A stretch of 22,702 nt of DNA from Acidobacteriaceae bacterium (GTDB lineage Bacteria; Acidobacteriota; Terriglobia; Terriglobales; Acidobacteriaceae). Both the position numbers and the translations under genes were made by a program. The stretch spans positions 15,848 to 38,549 of the forward strand of contig PKXI01000215.1 of the NCBI GenBank assembly GCA_003133425.1. Reading direction: 5' to 3'. This document shows positions 14,389 through 22,702 of the stretch, one piece after another (within the stretch, counting starts at the first letter, position 1; every line of letters begins with the position of its first letter). The notes below the pieces were generated by a model. That model did not search any database, was not told where the DNA came from, and was given only the letters and a program-made list of their open reading frames with translations.

Positions 14389-16133
14389 TCATCTCCCAGC
14401 ATTGCTTCCCGCACAATTTTGATTGGTGGAAATCCCTGCTTCAGGAAGTCGTCGTGAAATTTCTCCAATGAGAAGGCTGCGCCTTCTTTCTTCTTCACGT
14501 CGTCGCGCAGCTTCATGATCTGGAGCTTGCCGAGCGTGTAGTAGAGGTAAGTTGGATCACCGGCGCCGCGCTTTGTTTCTACAACGGCCGTCTCTTTGGA
14601 CTGGTAGCCTTCCTTCTGGAAAAATTCTTCAGCTTGCTCGATGCTCATCTTTCCGGTGTGCATCTCGATGCCGACAATGAATCGTGCGTTGCGCAGTAAT
14701 GCGTCCTGCAACTGACCCAGGCGAAGGAACTTTGCTTCGCGCTCATCCTTAGCGCCGGAGCCGGGCTGGCCGTAGCCGTTGTCGAGCATCATCTGCTCGG
14801 TATAGTGCGCCCATCCCTCAACGTTGGTATTTGCGCCGAGTAGTTTGCGCACTTTGCTTGGCGCCTGGGGCAGCCAGAGGAACTGTACATAATGTCCCGG
14901 ATAAGCTTCATGCACCGCCGTCGAAATTACGGTGCCGATGTTAAAGGAATGCATGTAGCCTTCAACCTGCGCGGGCGTCATCGACTTCTCGGGCAGCGTC
15001 ACGTTGAAGTAAGCCTCGGTGGCATGCGCCTCGAATGGCCCAGGTGTATCCATGCTGGCAAAGGTGGTGGCGCGCATGAATGGCGGAGTCTCCTCCACAA
15101 TCGGCCGCACATCTGAGGGGATGGTCAGAATTTGATGCGTGCGGATGAAGCTCACGAGCCCATCAAACGTCGCGCGAAACGCATCCATCAGCTGGTCCGG
15201 TGCGGGATGTTGCTTGCCCAGGTCCTCGAGCACGGCGCTTGGCTCCTTGGTCGGCTCGAGTTCGTGCGCAACCTGCTTGAAGTGATCCTGGTTCTTGCGG
15301 ATGTCGGCCCGGGCGATCTCGAGGAGCTTGTCCAGAGGAATGTCTACCATCTCGTCGTACTTCAACTTCGCACTGAACGTCTGCGCGCCAATGCGAAAGT
15401 CTCCGTTCGAACGCGCCAGCACGTCGGATTTGAGCCAATCGAGATAGCTTTTCAGGCCTGTAATTACGGCTGCATTTGTTTGCGCAAATTCGGTCTTCAG
15501 CGCCGGGTCATTTGCATCGGCGAAGGCCAGGGGCACATCGTGCTCGAAGAAACTGATGATGTCGGGCAATTGCTCGATGGCAATCTCGGTGAAGATGTGT
15601 GGCGGATTCTTCAGGTTCACGCGCGCTTCGTTGAGCAGCGCAGGCATCTGCTTTTCACGCGCAATCAGCGAGCGCAGACGCTCATTCGGCGAAGCGAACT
15701 TCCGCTCCATCAGTACGAATGCACCGTTTGCACAGGTGCTCGAATAATTGTCGGCATTCTTTTCCCATGGGCGAATCGTCTCCAGCGTCAGTAGCTGCGA
15801 ATGAATGTTCGCGAGAACAATTTCACGGTCGCTGCGCGGGACAAAGTCCGCAGCGGCAGCGTCGGGATGAATCGCCTCGATGCGCTGTTCAAAGCTCTTC
15901 AGCGCTGCAATCTCTGCGTCGATGCTCTTGCGCGAGAAATCTTCAAGTTGCGAATCGTATTGGTGATATCCGACGAGCGTTCCGTTGGTCGGACTGTAGT
16001 GAAAGTACACCTGGTCGAAAAACTGATCGGAGACGGTCGCGAACTGTTGCTTCCAGTTCTCAGTGGCTGCGTGCGCAGTGATCCCAGCGAACATACAAGC
16101 TCCGATCGCAATTGTGGCAATAACTCTTCTCAT
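14373..16133 (-). CDS. DUF885 family secreted metallopeptidase-like protein
   Basis: Starting at the ATG at 16133 (AAAGGA 4-5 bases upstream) gives 586 residues beginning MRRVIATIAIGACMFAG and an AHA signal-peptidase site. The open frame extends 27 codons further upstream, but that would bury the signal peptide. The mature chain is a DUF885 protein: alpha-helical, with the zinc-type motif HEAYPGHY at about 407-414 and a downstream Glu in NVEGWAHYTEQMM at about 439, as in HExxx(G)H peptidase-like folds. The C-terminal half includes the RGAGDPTYLYYTLGKLQIMKLR segment typical of the family (shown here in two overlapping parts: RGAGDPTYLYYTL and LGKLQIMKLR). Members are thought to be exported peptidases, and few have known substrates. 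It follows mfd by 28 bases. Its final 16 bases are duplicated beyond the neighbouring hairpin element. Confidence 0.9.
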   Translation of the reverse strand: MRRVIATIAIGACMFAGITAHAATENWKQQFATVSDQFFDQVYFHYSPTNGTLVGYHQYDSQLEDFSRKSIDAEIAALKSFEQRIEAIHPDAAAADFVPRSDREIVLANIHSQLLTLETIRPWEKNADNYSSTCANGAFVLMERKFASPNERLRSLIAREKQMPALLNEARVNLKNPPHIFTEIAIEQLPDIISFFEHDVPLAFADANDPALKTEFAQTNAAVITGLKSYLDWLKSDVLARSNGDFRIGAQTFSAKLKYDEMVDIPLDKLLEIARADIRKNQDHFKQVAHELEPTKEPSAVLEDLGKQHPAPDQLMDAFRATFDGLVSFIRTHQILTIPSDVRPIVEETPPFMRATTFASMDTPGPFEAHATEAYFNVTLPEKSMTPAQVEGYMHSFNIGTVISTAVHEAYPGHYVQFLWLPQAPSKVRKLLGANTNVEGWAHYTEQMMLDNGYGQPGSGAKDEREAKFLRLGQLQDALLRNARFIVGIEMHTGKMSIEQAEEFFQKEGYQSKETAVVETKRGAGDPTYLYYTLGKLQIMKLRDDVKKKEGAAFSLEKFHDDFLKQGFPPIKIVREAMLGDDSPTL

Positions 16134-16161
16134 AATTCCTTTCAATGCCCAGGTTGGATAG

Positions 16162-19100
16162 CTATGCGCCAACCGGTGCCGGGGCCAGGTTTTCAAGTAA
16201 CTCGTGAATCTCAAGCAGAACTTCGTCGGGACGTGTGGCAGCCAAAGGAAATTTCAGCAATCCCTGGGGCGTGAACTGTGCGCCACGCTTGGCGTTTCGC
16301 GCGACCAGCCGCATCAAGTGTTGCGGGTCGACCGTCGCGTTCTCCATGAAGCGGATTTGCAACTCGCTGCGTTTGCGGTCGATTTGCGCGATGCCCATCC
16401 GCTCGCATTCGAGGCGCACGCGCGCGGCTTCAAGCAGGTATACGGTCGCGTCGGGAGGCGGGCCATAGCGGTCTTCCATCTCTGCGCGCACTTCGTCCAC
16501 CGCGGCCTCGCTGGCCGCTCCGGCAATTTTCTTGTAGAGGCGCAGCCGCTGGTTTTCTTCCGGCACGTAGCTCTCGTCGACGCGGAGCGCAATGCCCAGG
16601 CTCAGTTGCGTGGCCGGCCCCTCCTCGCTGCTTTCGCCCTTCATTTCCTTGACTGCCGCTTCAAGCATCGAGGTGTAGAGCTCGAATCCAACCGCCTCAA
16701 TGTGTCCGCTCTGCTCGCCGCCCAACATGTTGCCCGCGCCACGCAACTCCAGATCAAGCGCGGCAATTTTGAAGCCGGCGCCGAGGTCGCTGAACTCCTT
16801 GAGGGCTGCGAGCCTTCTGCGCGCAATCTCTGTCAACTCGTTCTCGGGCGGAATGAGCAGGTACGCATAGGCGCGCCGGTTTGAACGGCCCACGCGACCG
16901 CGCAACTGGTATAACTCGCTGAGCCCGTGCCTGTCTGCGCGGTTGATGAGGATGGTATTTGCCAGCGGAATGTCGAGGCCGTTCTCGATGATTGTGGTCG
17001 CCACGAGCACATCGTATTCGTGGCTCATGAAGGCGAGCATTACGCGCTCGAGTTCTGTCTCGCTCATCTGTCCATGACCAACGGCCACGCGCGCAGAAGG
17101 AACCAACTCCTGAATTCTGGATGCGATTTCGTAGATGGATTCCACGCGGTTGTGCACGAAGTACACTTGTCCGCCGCGCTCCAACTCCACCTCAACTGCC
17201 GAGCGCACAATCTTCTCGTCGAACTTGGCCACCACCGTCTGAATGGCCATGCGATCTTTGGGCGGTGTTTCGATCACACTCATGTCGCGCAGGCCGACGA
17301 GCGACATGTGCAATGTGCGCGGAATCGGCGTGGCGCTCATGGCGAGCACGTCGATTTCTTTCCGCATCTGCTTGAGACGCTCCTTGTGGCGGACGCCGAA
17401 GCGCTGTTCCTCATCGACCACTAGAAGGCCGAGGTCCTGGAACTTTATGTCCTTGGATAGCAGGCGGTGCGTGCCGATGAGGATGTCTACTTTGCCCGTT
17501 TCCACCTGCTCCACGATCAGCTTCTGCTCCTTGGGCGTGCGGAACCGGGAGATCATTTCGATATTGATGGGGAACTGCGCGAATCTTTTCTTGAACGTCT
17601 CGAAATGCTGAAAGCTGAGAATCGTTGTGGGCGTGAGCACGGCGACCTGCTTGCCATCTTGCACGGCCTTGAAGGCTGCGCGCATTGCGACTTCCGTTTT
17701 CCCGTAGCCCACATCGCCGCATAACAAGCGGTCCATCGGCGTTGTGGATTCCATGTCGTACTTGATGGCACGGATCGCGGATAACTGGTCTTCGGTCTCG
17801 TTGTAGTCGAACGATCCTTCAAACTCGCGTTGAAAGTCGTTGTCTTTCGAGAAGGCAGTTCCCTGCGCGGTTGTCCGCTCGGCGTATAGCTTGAGCAACT
17901 CGTCGGTCATGTCTTGCATGGCCTTGCGAACGCGCGCTTTAGTCTTTGACCATTGTTGCGAGCCAAGCCTGTTGAGCACGGGCGCCGGTCCGGCATCGGT
18001 GGAGCGGTATTTCTGAATAAGGTCCAGGCGAGTCAGCGGAACATATAACTTTGCAGATTCAGCAAACTCCAAAATCATGAATTCGACGGAGAGACCGTCT
18101 TGCACAATTTCTTTCAGGCCTTGATATTGCGCGATTCCGTGCTCTACGTGGACGACGTAGTCGCCTACGCCAAGGTCGCGGAAGTCGGAGACAAAGGCCG
18201 CCGTCTTGGATCGCTTGGGTTCGGGCCGGGCGGCTACATCGGCTTCGTCCGACAGGTCATTCGCTCCGAATAGAACCAGATTGACGTCGGAAAAGCTGAC
18301 GCCCGCGGAAAGCGGTGTCCGCACGATGACAGGCACGCGCAGGTCGCCGGCCATGTAACTTGCTTCGTCGAGCACTGTCTCGCCGCCGGGCCGCATGGTG
18401 CGGCTGCCAAGCCGGTACGGAATCTGATACTCGCGCAGCACGGTTGCAAGCCGTTCAACGTCGCCTTGATTCGGTGCGGCGAGGACGATGCGCGTCTCTG
18501 TGAGCATGAGGCCCCTAAGTTGCTCGGTGAGCGCGGGGATCGATCCGTGAAATCTGAGCGTCGGCCGGGTGTTCAGTTCGATCTCGCCGAGGGTTGTGTC
18601 TTGGTCAAGCACGTCGATCGCGCCGAGCTGATCGAGATCGAACCCCATGTGCGATTGAAGCTGAGCCTGCAACACCTCAGGGCGGAGATAGATATCTTCA
18701 GGCCTGATCAGCGATCCGATACCTGACCGCTCGTGACGCTGCTCCACCTTGTTCCACCAGCGGTCAATCTGGTTACGCACCATCGCCGGCTCATCGACAA
18801 ACAGCGCGCATTTGGGCGCGAGAGACAGGAGCGACTTTTCCGCCCCGGCCACGGCGCTGAAAAATTCCCAACCAGGAAATACGCTGACGCCGCCGGCAGC
18901 CGCCAAGTCAGCGGCCATCTCTTCGTCTTCACCTTCAATCCTTTGCCGGCTTAACCGGGCATGAACGGCGGCAAGCAGCCGCTCCGTCACTGGCGTCTCG
19001 GTGAGAGGGAGCAGTTGTGTTTCGTCCAGGGCCGACAGCGAGCGCTGGGTCTCGGGATCGAATTTGCGAATGGTTTCAATCTCGTCGCCGAAGAACTCGA

Positions 19101-19713
19101 TGCGGATCGGGCGATCGTGCTCGGGAGAATAAACGTCGAGAATTCCGCCGCGCCGCGTAAACTGGCCCGGCATCTCGACCAGGTCCATCTGCGTGTAGCC
19201 CACGGCGGCCAGGTGGCCTGTGAGGACCTCGACGTCCACCTCTTCGCCGCGCCGCAATTGCACGGCCAGCCCGGCGTAATACTCGCGGTCAAAGAGCTTG
19301 AGCGCAGCCGACTCCACGGGCGCAATTAGGATGTCTACGGCGCCGGTTACGAGCTTCCACAAAGCTGCAGCCCGCTGCTCCTGCACGTCGGGGTGTGGCG
19401 AAAGATTTTCAAAGGGAAGTACATCGTGGGCGGGGAGCCGCACCGCGCGGTTCGGATCGACAGCGCCAGTGAGCTCGCAGCCGGCCTTGAGCATCGGCTC
19501 CAGGGCCTCGGCAGCCTTGTTGTCGGCTACAACGACGATGACAGGTTGCTTGGCGGCCCGCGCCATCAACGGAATGTACAGGCATCGAGCTGTCGCCGTC
19601 AGCCCGGACACACGTCTCCGCCCCGCACTCAGGCTTAGGTGCCTGACAATACGCTCAAATCCCGAAGAGTGCTCCAGCTCCGCAAATACCTCGCGGACAA
19701 ACGGGAGGATCAT
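16162..19713 (-). CDS. mfd: transcription-repair coupling factor
   Basis: An 1183-residue Mfd, full length. It displaces RNA polymerase stalled at DNA lesions and recruits UvrA. The UvrB-homology N-terminus contains RRGGILDVYSPEHDRPIRIEF in shortened form RRGGILDVY at about 189-197. The RNA-polymerase interaction (CarD-like) domain lies near 505-575 (GDYVVHVEHGIAQYQGL). The translocase has Walker A CGDVGYGKTEVAMR (about 660-673), motif II VVDEEQRFG (about 765), motif III MSATPIPRT and motif VI QLRGRVGRSNR. The C-terminal TRCF domain contains YVPEENQRLRLYKKIA. The start MILPFVREVF has no strong Shine-Dalgarno. TAAACT 8 bases before the ATG could be a -10 element with a nearly leaderless start, though no matching -35 is seen. 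It is followed after 28 bases by the DUF885 gene, suggesting co-transcription. Confidence 0.97.
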   Translation of the reverse strand: MILPFVREVFAELEHSSGFERIVRHLSLSAGRRRVSGLTATARCLYIPLMARAAKQPVIVVVADNKAAEALEPMLKAGCELTGAVDPNRAVRLPAHDVLPFENLSPHPDVQEQRAAALWKLVTGAVDILIAPVESAALKLFDREYYAGLAVQLRRGEEVDVEVLTGHLAAVGYTQMDLVEMPGQFTRRGGILDVYSPEHDRPIRIEFFGDEIETIRKFDPETQRSLSALDETQLLPLTETPVTERLLAAVHARLSRQRIEGEDEEMAADLAAAGGVSVFPGWEFFSAVAGAEKSLLSLAPKCALFVDEPAMVRNQIDRWWNKVEQRHERSGIGSLIRPEDIYLRPEVLQAQLQSHMGFDLDQLGAIDVLDQDTTLGEIELNTRPTLRFHGSIPALTEQLRGLMLTETRIVLAAPNQGDVERLATVLREYQIPYRLGSRTMRPGGETVLDEASYMAGDLRVPVIVRTPLSAGVSFSDVNLVLFGANDLSDEADVAARPEPKRSKTAAFVSDFRDLGVGDYVVHVEHGIAQYQGLKEIVQDGLSVEFMILEFAESAKLYVPLTRLDLIQKYRSTDAGPAPVLNRLGSQQWSKTKARVRKAMQDMTDELLKLYAERTTAQGTAFSKDNDFQREFEGSFDYNETEDQLSAIRAIKYDMESTTPMDRLLCGDVGYGKTEVAMRAAFKAVQDGKQVAVLTPTTILSFQHFETFKKRFAQFPINIEMISRFRTPKEQKLIVEQVETGKVDILIGTHRLLSKDIKFQDLGLLVVDEEQRFGVRHKERLKQMRKEIDVLAMSATPIPRTLHMSLVGLRDMSVIETPPKDRMAIQTVVAKFDEKIVRSAVEVELERGGQVYFVHNRVESIYEIASRIQELVPSARVAVGHGQMSETELERVMLAFMSHEYDVLVATTIIENGLDIPLANTILINRADRHGLSELYQLRGRVGRSNRRAYAYLLIPPENELTEIARRRLAALKEFSDLGAGFKIAALDLELRGAGNMLGGEQSGHIEAVGFELYTSMLEAAVKEMKGESSEEGPATQLSLGIALRVDESYVPEENQRLRLYKKIAGAASEAAVDEVRAEMEDRYGPPPDATVYLLEAARVRLECERMGIAQIDRKRSELQIRFMENATVDPQHLMRLVARNAKRGAQFTPQGLLKFPLAATRPDEVLLEIHELLENLAPAPVGA

Positions 19714-19789
19714 GAGTCTCTAGTTTAACAGCGTCGGCGCGGGACGATGGAGAGGTCTGGGAAACGCGGAGCTTGCGACTTTTGCCGCG

Positions 19790-20398
19790 TCAGTGCGGTT
19801 TTCCGGGCAGGACAAAATGCTCTGCGCAGCGCGGCTCGTAGGAGTCTCCGGGCATTTTGACGGGGCTGTCGTAGGGGGCCGGCTTGCCTTCGATGAGGCG
19901 CTGCGAGTAGAGCGCGCGGTTCCCGCAACTGCAGTAGGCCATGCACTCGGTAATGCTGCCGCCGTAGGCATTTACGAGCCAGGTAAGGTTCAGCATCTCT
20001 CCAAAGGGAAGCGCGCGAAAATCGAGATCGAGGCCTGCGATGAGGACATCGTGATTTGCGTCCAGCAGATGGCGCGTGAAAAGGAAGAGTTCCTCCACAA
20101 ACTGTCCCTCATCGATGGCGATGCACTCCACCTTTTTGCCAATCTCTTTTTCTCTCTGGGCGATGGCTTTCAGAACCTCCCACGGGTTCTGCGACTTGAA
20201 CTCCAGCGCGTTCATCTTGCCGTGGCCGTTCGGATTCCGGCTTTCGACGACTCCGGGGCCGCCTTTGGTGTCGTCGCTGGGCTTGAGGACCAGGACATAC
20301 TGACTCGCGTACTGCCGACGCATTTCTGCGCGCCGCAACAGCTCCGCGGTCTTGTTGCTTCTCATCGGCCCCAACATCAGCTCCAGTTTCCCAGCCAC
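19790..20398 (-). CDS. tdk: thymidine kinase
   Basis: A 202-residue type II (TK1-like) thymidine kinase, which phosphorylates thymidine to dTMP in the salvage pathway. Walker A is GPMRSNKT (10-17). The Walker B/catalytic region is IAIDEGQF (94-101), with Glu98 as catalytic base. A lasso/zinc region follows. Zinc ligands are atypical: the first pair reads CSC (CxC) where CxxC is usual, and the second is CAEH (CxxH), which E. coli also has. Translation starts at GTG (20396-20398), with AAAGGG 7 bases upstream. The next Met (residue 8) would remove strand 1 before the Walker loop. It is 76 bases upstream of mfd on the same strand. The 205-base divergent gap to rfbD carries promoters for both. 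Confidence 0.93.
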   Translation of the reverse strand: MAGKLELMLGPMRSNKTAELLRRAEMRRQYASQYVLVLKPSDDTKGGPGVVESRNPNGHGKMNALEFKSQNPWEVLKAIAQREKEIGKKVECIAIDEGQFVEELFLFTRHLLDANHDVLIAGLDLDFRALPFGEMLNLTWLVNAYGGSITECMAYCSCGNRALYSQRLIEGKPAPYDSPVKMPGDSYEPRCAEHFVLPGKPH

Positions 20399-20533
20399 GT
20401 TCGTACCCTTTCGCTCCAGTGAAGACGGCTATCGCTTCCGGATTTCCATCATATCTCGCTTGAGCCCCGGCTGCGGTGCGGGCGGTTCTGGAAAATGCGT
20501 CCTTTAGAAATTCTGTGCGAACGAAGGCCGCGA

Positions 20534-20564
20534 TTGTATTGGAAGGGGATGGGATGGGTAGAAT
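20534..20564 (+). promoter_or_regulatory. candidate rfbD promoter
   Basis: TTGTAT (20534-20539) and TAGAAT (20559-20564) are separated by 19 bases, longer than ideal. Transcription would begin about 30 bases before the rfbD ATG. It lies in the tdk/rfbD divergent region (20399-20603), where no gene is seen. Confidence 0.3.
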
Positions 20565-20603
20565 GCAAAGAGCGTCTAGTGCATACCCTGGAGCTTGGCC
20601 CAC

Positions 20604-21515
20604 ATGACAGAACAACCGCGCATTCTCATCGTCGGCGCTGCCGGACAGGTAGGCCTGGAACTCCAACGCAGCTTTGCAGGCTTCGGTTCCATTGTCGCCG
20701 TCGATCTCGAATCCGTGGATCTTGCCGATGAGGGGCAGACCCGCTCGCTGGTTCGCCGCGTCCAGCCCAACGTGATTCTGAATGCGGCTGCCTATACAGC
20801 CGTCGATCGGGCCGAATCCCAACCCGACGTGGCCATGGCGATCAACGCTACTGCTCCCCGCGTGCTCGCTGAAGAGGCTCGCAGTCTCGATGCATTGCTG
20901 GTTCACTATTCCACTGACTATGTGTTCAACGGGCAAAAGCAGGAGCCATGGATTGAGGCCGATGAACCGAACCCGCTGAATGTTTACGGCGAAAGCAAGC
21001 TCGCCGGCGAGAAGGCGATCGAGCACGCCGGCTGCCGCTTCCTCACTTTTCGCACTAGTTGGGTTTACGGCCCGCACGGCAATAACTTTCTGCTCACCAT
21101 GCTTCGTCTGGCGCGCGAACGCGACCGTCTGTCGATTGTTGACGATCAGTTCGGCTCGCCGACTACCTCGATCGAACTCGCGAATGCAACGCGGACGATT
21201 ACGGAAGGCGTTCTGGCCGGCAAATTTGGTGCAACCCAGGATTGGGCGGGGCTCTACCACATGACCTGTGGGGACTCCACCACGTGGTTTGGCTTTGCGA
21301 AGGCAATCTTTGAACGTGCTCCGAATAAGCTGCTGGCGAAGCGGCCCGAACTCACTCCGCTGGCCACAAAGGACTATCCCACGCCTGCCAGGCGGCCCCA
21401 CAATTCGGTGCTGTCAAACCAGAAGTTATACGACCGCTTCGGTGTCCGCCTCGCATCGTGGCAAAACGCTCTCGATGGCGTGTTCCAGGTTCTCAACTCC
21501 ACAAGTACGGAATGA
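20604..21515 (+). CDS. rfbD: dTDP-4-dehydrorhamnose reductase
   Basis: A 303-residue short-chain (extended SDR) reductase of the RmlD/RfbD family, performing the last NAD(P)H-dependent step of dTDP-L-rhamnose synthesis for surface polysaccharides. The nucleotide loop is VGAAGQVG (10-17). Substrate and catalytic segments are NAAAYTAVDRAE, YSTDYVFNG and the YGESK YxxxK motif. The ending AKRPELTPLATKDYPTPARR is also family-typical (PxxRPxxSVL follows as ARRPHNSVLSN). The ATG at 20604 is chosen because TGGAG lies 10 bases upstream. An in-frame TTG three codons earlier is too close to that site. Usually rfbA, rfbB and rfbC lie alongside; none is in the window, so this copy is separated from the rest of the pathway, or a second cluster exists. 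Confidence 0.93.
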   Translation: MTEQPRILIVGAAGQVGLELQRSFAGFGSIVAVDLESVDLADEGQTRSLVRRVQPNVILNAAAYTAVDRAESQPDVAMAINATAPRVLAEEARSLDALLVHYSTDYVFNGQKQEPWIEADEPNPLNVYGESKLAGEKAIEHAGCRFLTFRTSWVYGPHGNNFLLTMLRLARERDRLSIVDDQFGSPTTSIELANATRTITEGVLAGKFGATQDWAGLYHMTCGDSTTWFGFAKAIFERAPNKLLAKRPELTPLATKDYPTPARRPHNSVLSNQKLYDRFGVRLASWQNALDGVFQVLNSTSTE

Positions 21516-21518
21516 GGA

Positions 21519-21555
21519 GACCGCGCGTGCTCGCCTGATGTGAGCTTGCACGGTC
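21519..21555. other. imperfect 16-bp inverted repeat after rfbD
   Basis: GACCGCGCGTGCTCGC (21519-21534) and GTGAGCTTGCACGGTC (21540-21555) pair at 12 of 16 positions across a 5-base loop, 4 bases after the rfbD stop. There is no T-run. It may stabilise or end the rfbD transcript. CCGCGCGTG is repeated directly at 21567-21575. The rest of the 198-base gap to the sigma factor has no gene. TACAAT at 21666-21671 is a possible -10 element for the sigma gene. Confidence 0.35.
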
Positions 21556-21713
21556 ATGTGAAGATCCGCGCGTGTTGGCTTCGAGGTAATCCACTTCCTG
21601 GGAGGCGATCGCTGCCGTCGCTTGCCGCTGCATTTCCGCTTCAAACGGGAATGTGCTGGAATCACTACAATATTTGCGTTCGCCATCCGTCCAGGGAAAT
21701 AGATGGATGAGCT

Positions 21714-22283
21714 ATGAGCGTGATTTCGATGATCGAGCAAGACCGTCAAATCGCCGAAGTCATCGCGGAGCAACGGCCGCGGCTGCGCAATTTCATCCGC
21801 AGACGAGTGCCGAATCAAGAAGACGTGGATGATCTTCTGCAGGAAGTGTTCTGCGAACTGGTAGAGGCTCATCGCCTGCTGACACCGATTGACTTTGTGA
21901 CCGGCTGGCTTTTTCGTGTTGCGCGCAATCGTATCACCGATCTTTTTCGCAAGAAAAAGCCGGAAAACTTCAGCGACGTAATGGTAGGAGACGAAGACGG
22001 GGAGTTGCTGGAGATTGAAGATCTGTTACCCTCGCCCGATGCCGGGCCGGAAGCGCTTTACGTTCGCAGCGTGCTTCTGGATGAGCTGGAACTTGCGCTT
22101 GGCGAACTGCCCGACGAGCAGCGTGAGGTCTTTGTGGCCCACGAAATGGAGGGGCGAAGCTTCAAGGAATTGTCAGCAGAAACCGGGGTGAGCGTGAATA
22201 CGCTGCTGTCGCGCAAGCGCTACGCAGTGCTCCATCTTCGCCGCCGACTACAAAGCATTCACGACGAGTTTTTGAGGAAGTGA
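21714..22283 (+). CDS. RNA polymerase ECF-type sigma factor
   Basis: A 189-residue sigma-70 family protein of ECF size. Region 2 (about 27-83) includes NQEDVDDLLQEVFCELVEA and a DNA-melting segment WLFRVARNRITDLFRKK. An acidic linker, DEDGELLEIEDLLPSPDAG, follows. Region 4 (about 128-180) reads ELPDEQREVFVAHEMEGRSF and then KELSAETGVSVNTLLSRKRYA, the usual helix-turn-helix. It directs RNA polymerase to a dedicated promoter set that cannot be read here. GGATGAG lies upstream of the chosen ATG, and a second Met six codons in is possible. The next gene, a small membrane protein, begins 10 bases after its stop and is probably its functional partner. No zinc-binding anti-sigma domain is present. 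Confidence 0.93.
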   Translation: MSVISMIEQDRQIAEVIAEQRPRLRNFIRRRVPNQEDVDDLLQEVFCELVEAHRLLTPIDFVTGWLFRVARNRITDLFRKKKPENFSDVMVGDEDGELLEIEDLLPSPDAGPEALYVRSVLLDELELALGELPDEQREVFVAHEMEGRSFKELSAETGVSVNTLLSRKRYAVLHLRRRLQSIHDEFLRK

Positions 22284-22293
22284 GGAATTTGAG

Positions 22294-22635
22294 ATGAAGA
22301 AATGGATCTTTTTTGTGGCCCCGCCGGCGATCGTGCTCGTGGTGGCGCTTTGCGGTGAAGTGGTGAAGCATCTGTGGAACTGGCTTGCTCCGCCGCTGTT
22401 TGGATGGCACCAGATCAGCTTCTGGCAGGCTCTCGGACTGCTGGTTCTGTGCCGGATTCTGTTTGGGAGCTGGAGTGGCCCTGGAGGCGATGCTGGCCGC
22501 TCAAGATCCAGACGGGTAAGCGCGGAAGTCTGGGAGCGGATGACGCCCGAGGGGCGCGAGAAGTTCCGCGAAAGAAGGGGATGGCGTTGCGGCGGTTTTA
22601 GAGCGCCGACCAGCGACACCGGCGAGCCGGCCTGA
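22294..22635 (+). CDS. small two-helix membrane protein linked to the ECF sigma factor
   Basis: A 113-residue protein with a Shine-Dalgarno GAGGAA 7 bases before its ATG. Residues 4-24 (WIFFVAPPAIVLVVALCGEV) form one membrane helix, and about 42-58 (FWQALGLLVLCRILFG) a second. The cytoplasmic tail contains ERMTPEGREKFRERRG. I recall small proteins with this FWQALGLLVL...ILFG block and MTPEEREKF tail encoded directly after ECF sigma genes in many Gram-negative bacteria, without an assigned mechanism. Its coupling to the sigma gene suggests it tethers or regulates the sigma factor at the membrane, which is inference. The C-terminus after the REKFRERRG block looks low in conservation. The remaining 67 bases to the edge (22636-22702) show no feature I can support. 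Confidence 0.75.
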   Translation: MKKWIFFVAPPAIVLVVALCGEVVKHLWNWLAPPLFGWHQISFWQALGLLVLCRILFGSWSGPGGDAGRSRSRRVSAEVWERMTPEGREKFRERRGWRCGGFRAPTSDTGEPA

Positions 22636-22702
22636 CCGTGCGTAGTTGAGGAGAGGTGGGGAGCTAGTACCTTGGCTGTATGATTTGGTAATTGCTAATG
22701 GA

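Noticed and set aside
20109..21401. A 430-codon minus-strand open frame opposite rfbD and tdk
   Set aside because: It lies antisense to rfbD and then shares the tdk region in another frame. Both real genes have strong motifs, and this frame has none.
1..22702. CRISPR array, prophage, insertion sequence or integron
   Set aside because: No regularly spaced repeats, no transposase or integrase, and no phage structural genes were seen in any frame.

Overview
The window looks like a chromosomal stretch of a soil-type Acidobacteriota (class Terriglobia/Acidobacteriia). This rests on gene families and C-terminal signatures (a GyrA ending in TLLQ, the Ig-like lipoprotein with an InlB-type tail, a stand-alone PASTA protein, DUF885, menaquinone methyltransferase, and GC-rich hairpin repeats), not on a marker tree. 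Core housekeeping genes alternate with short accessory patches. No tRNA, rRNA, CRISPR array, integrase or transposase was found.

Layout. 1-8527 is read leftward: a polytopic membrane protein, then gyrA (own candidate promoter), a small-protein/nucleotidyltransferase pair, a displaced second gyrA 3' tail, ubiE/menG, a cation diffusion facilitator, a three-PASTA membrane protein, and a partial UPF0303 haem-degrading-domain gene at the left edge. 8654-10170 (rightward) is a Tat-exported GH43 glycosidase broken by a one-base frameshift. 10218-10280 holds a decayed copy of the ruvB promoter and first 15 codons. 10395-12056 (leftward) is an Ig-like repeat lipoprotein with two frameshifts. 12555-14163 (rightward) is intact ruvB plus a peroxiredoxin-like gene. 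14169-14388 is a hairpin and a REP-like element bracketed by 16-bp direct repeats. 14373-20398 (leftward) is thymidine kinase, mfd and a DUF885 peptidase. 20604-22635 (rightward) is rfbD/rmlD, then an ECF sigma factor with a small membrane protein.

How the genes relate. gyrA, ruvB and mfd serve DNA topology, Holliday-junction migration and transcription-coupled repair, but they lie in separate units. ubiE supplies menaquinone. The GH43 enzyme, lipoprotein and PASTA protein act at or outside the membrane.

The main novelty is structural. Accessory cargo sits beside duplicated ends of core genes at two places. The nucleotidyltransferase pair lies between the working gyrA stop and a diverged extra gyrA tail. 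The Ig-like lipoprotein lies between a ruvB 5' remnant and working ruvB. A smaller third case is the last 16 bp of the DUF885 gene, which is repeated on the far side of a REP-like hairpin. These look like scars of insertion or xenologous exchange at gene ends. All three single-base indels I found lie in the accessory 9.0-11.9 kb region, while the long core genes are intact.
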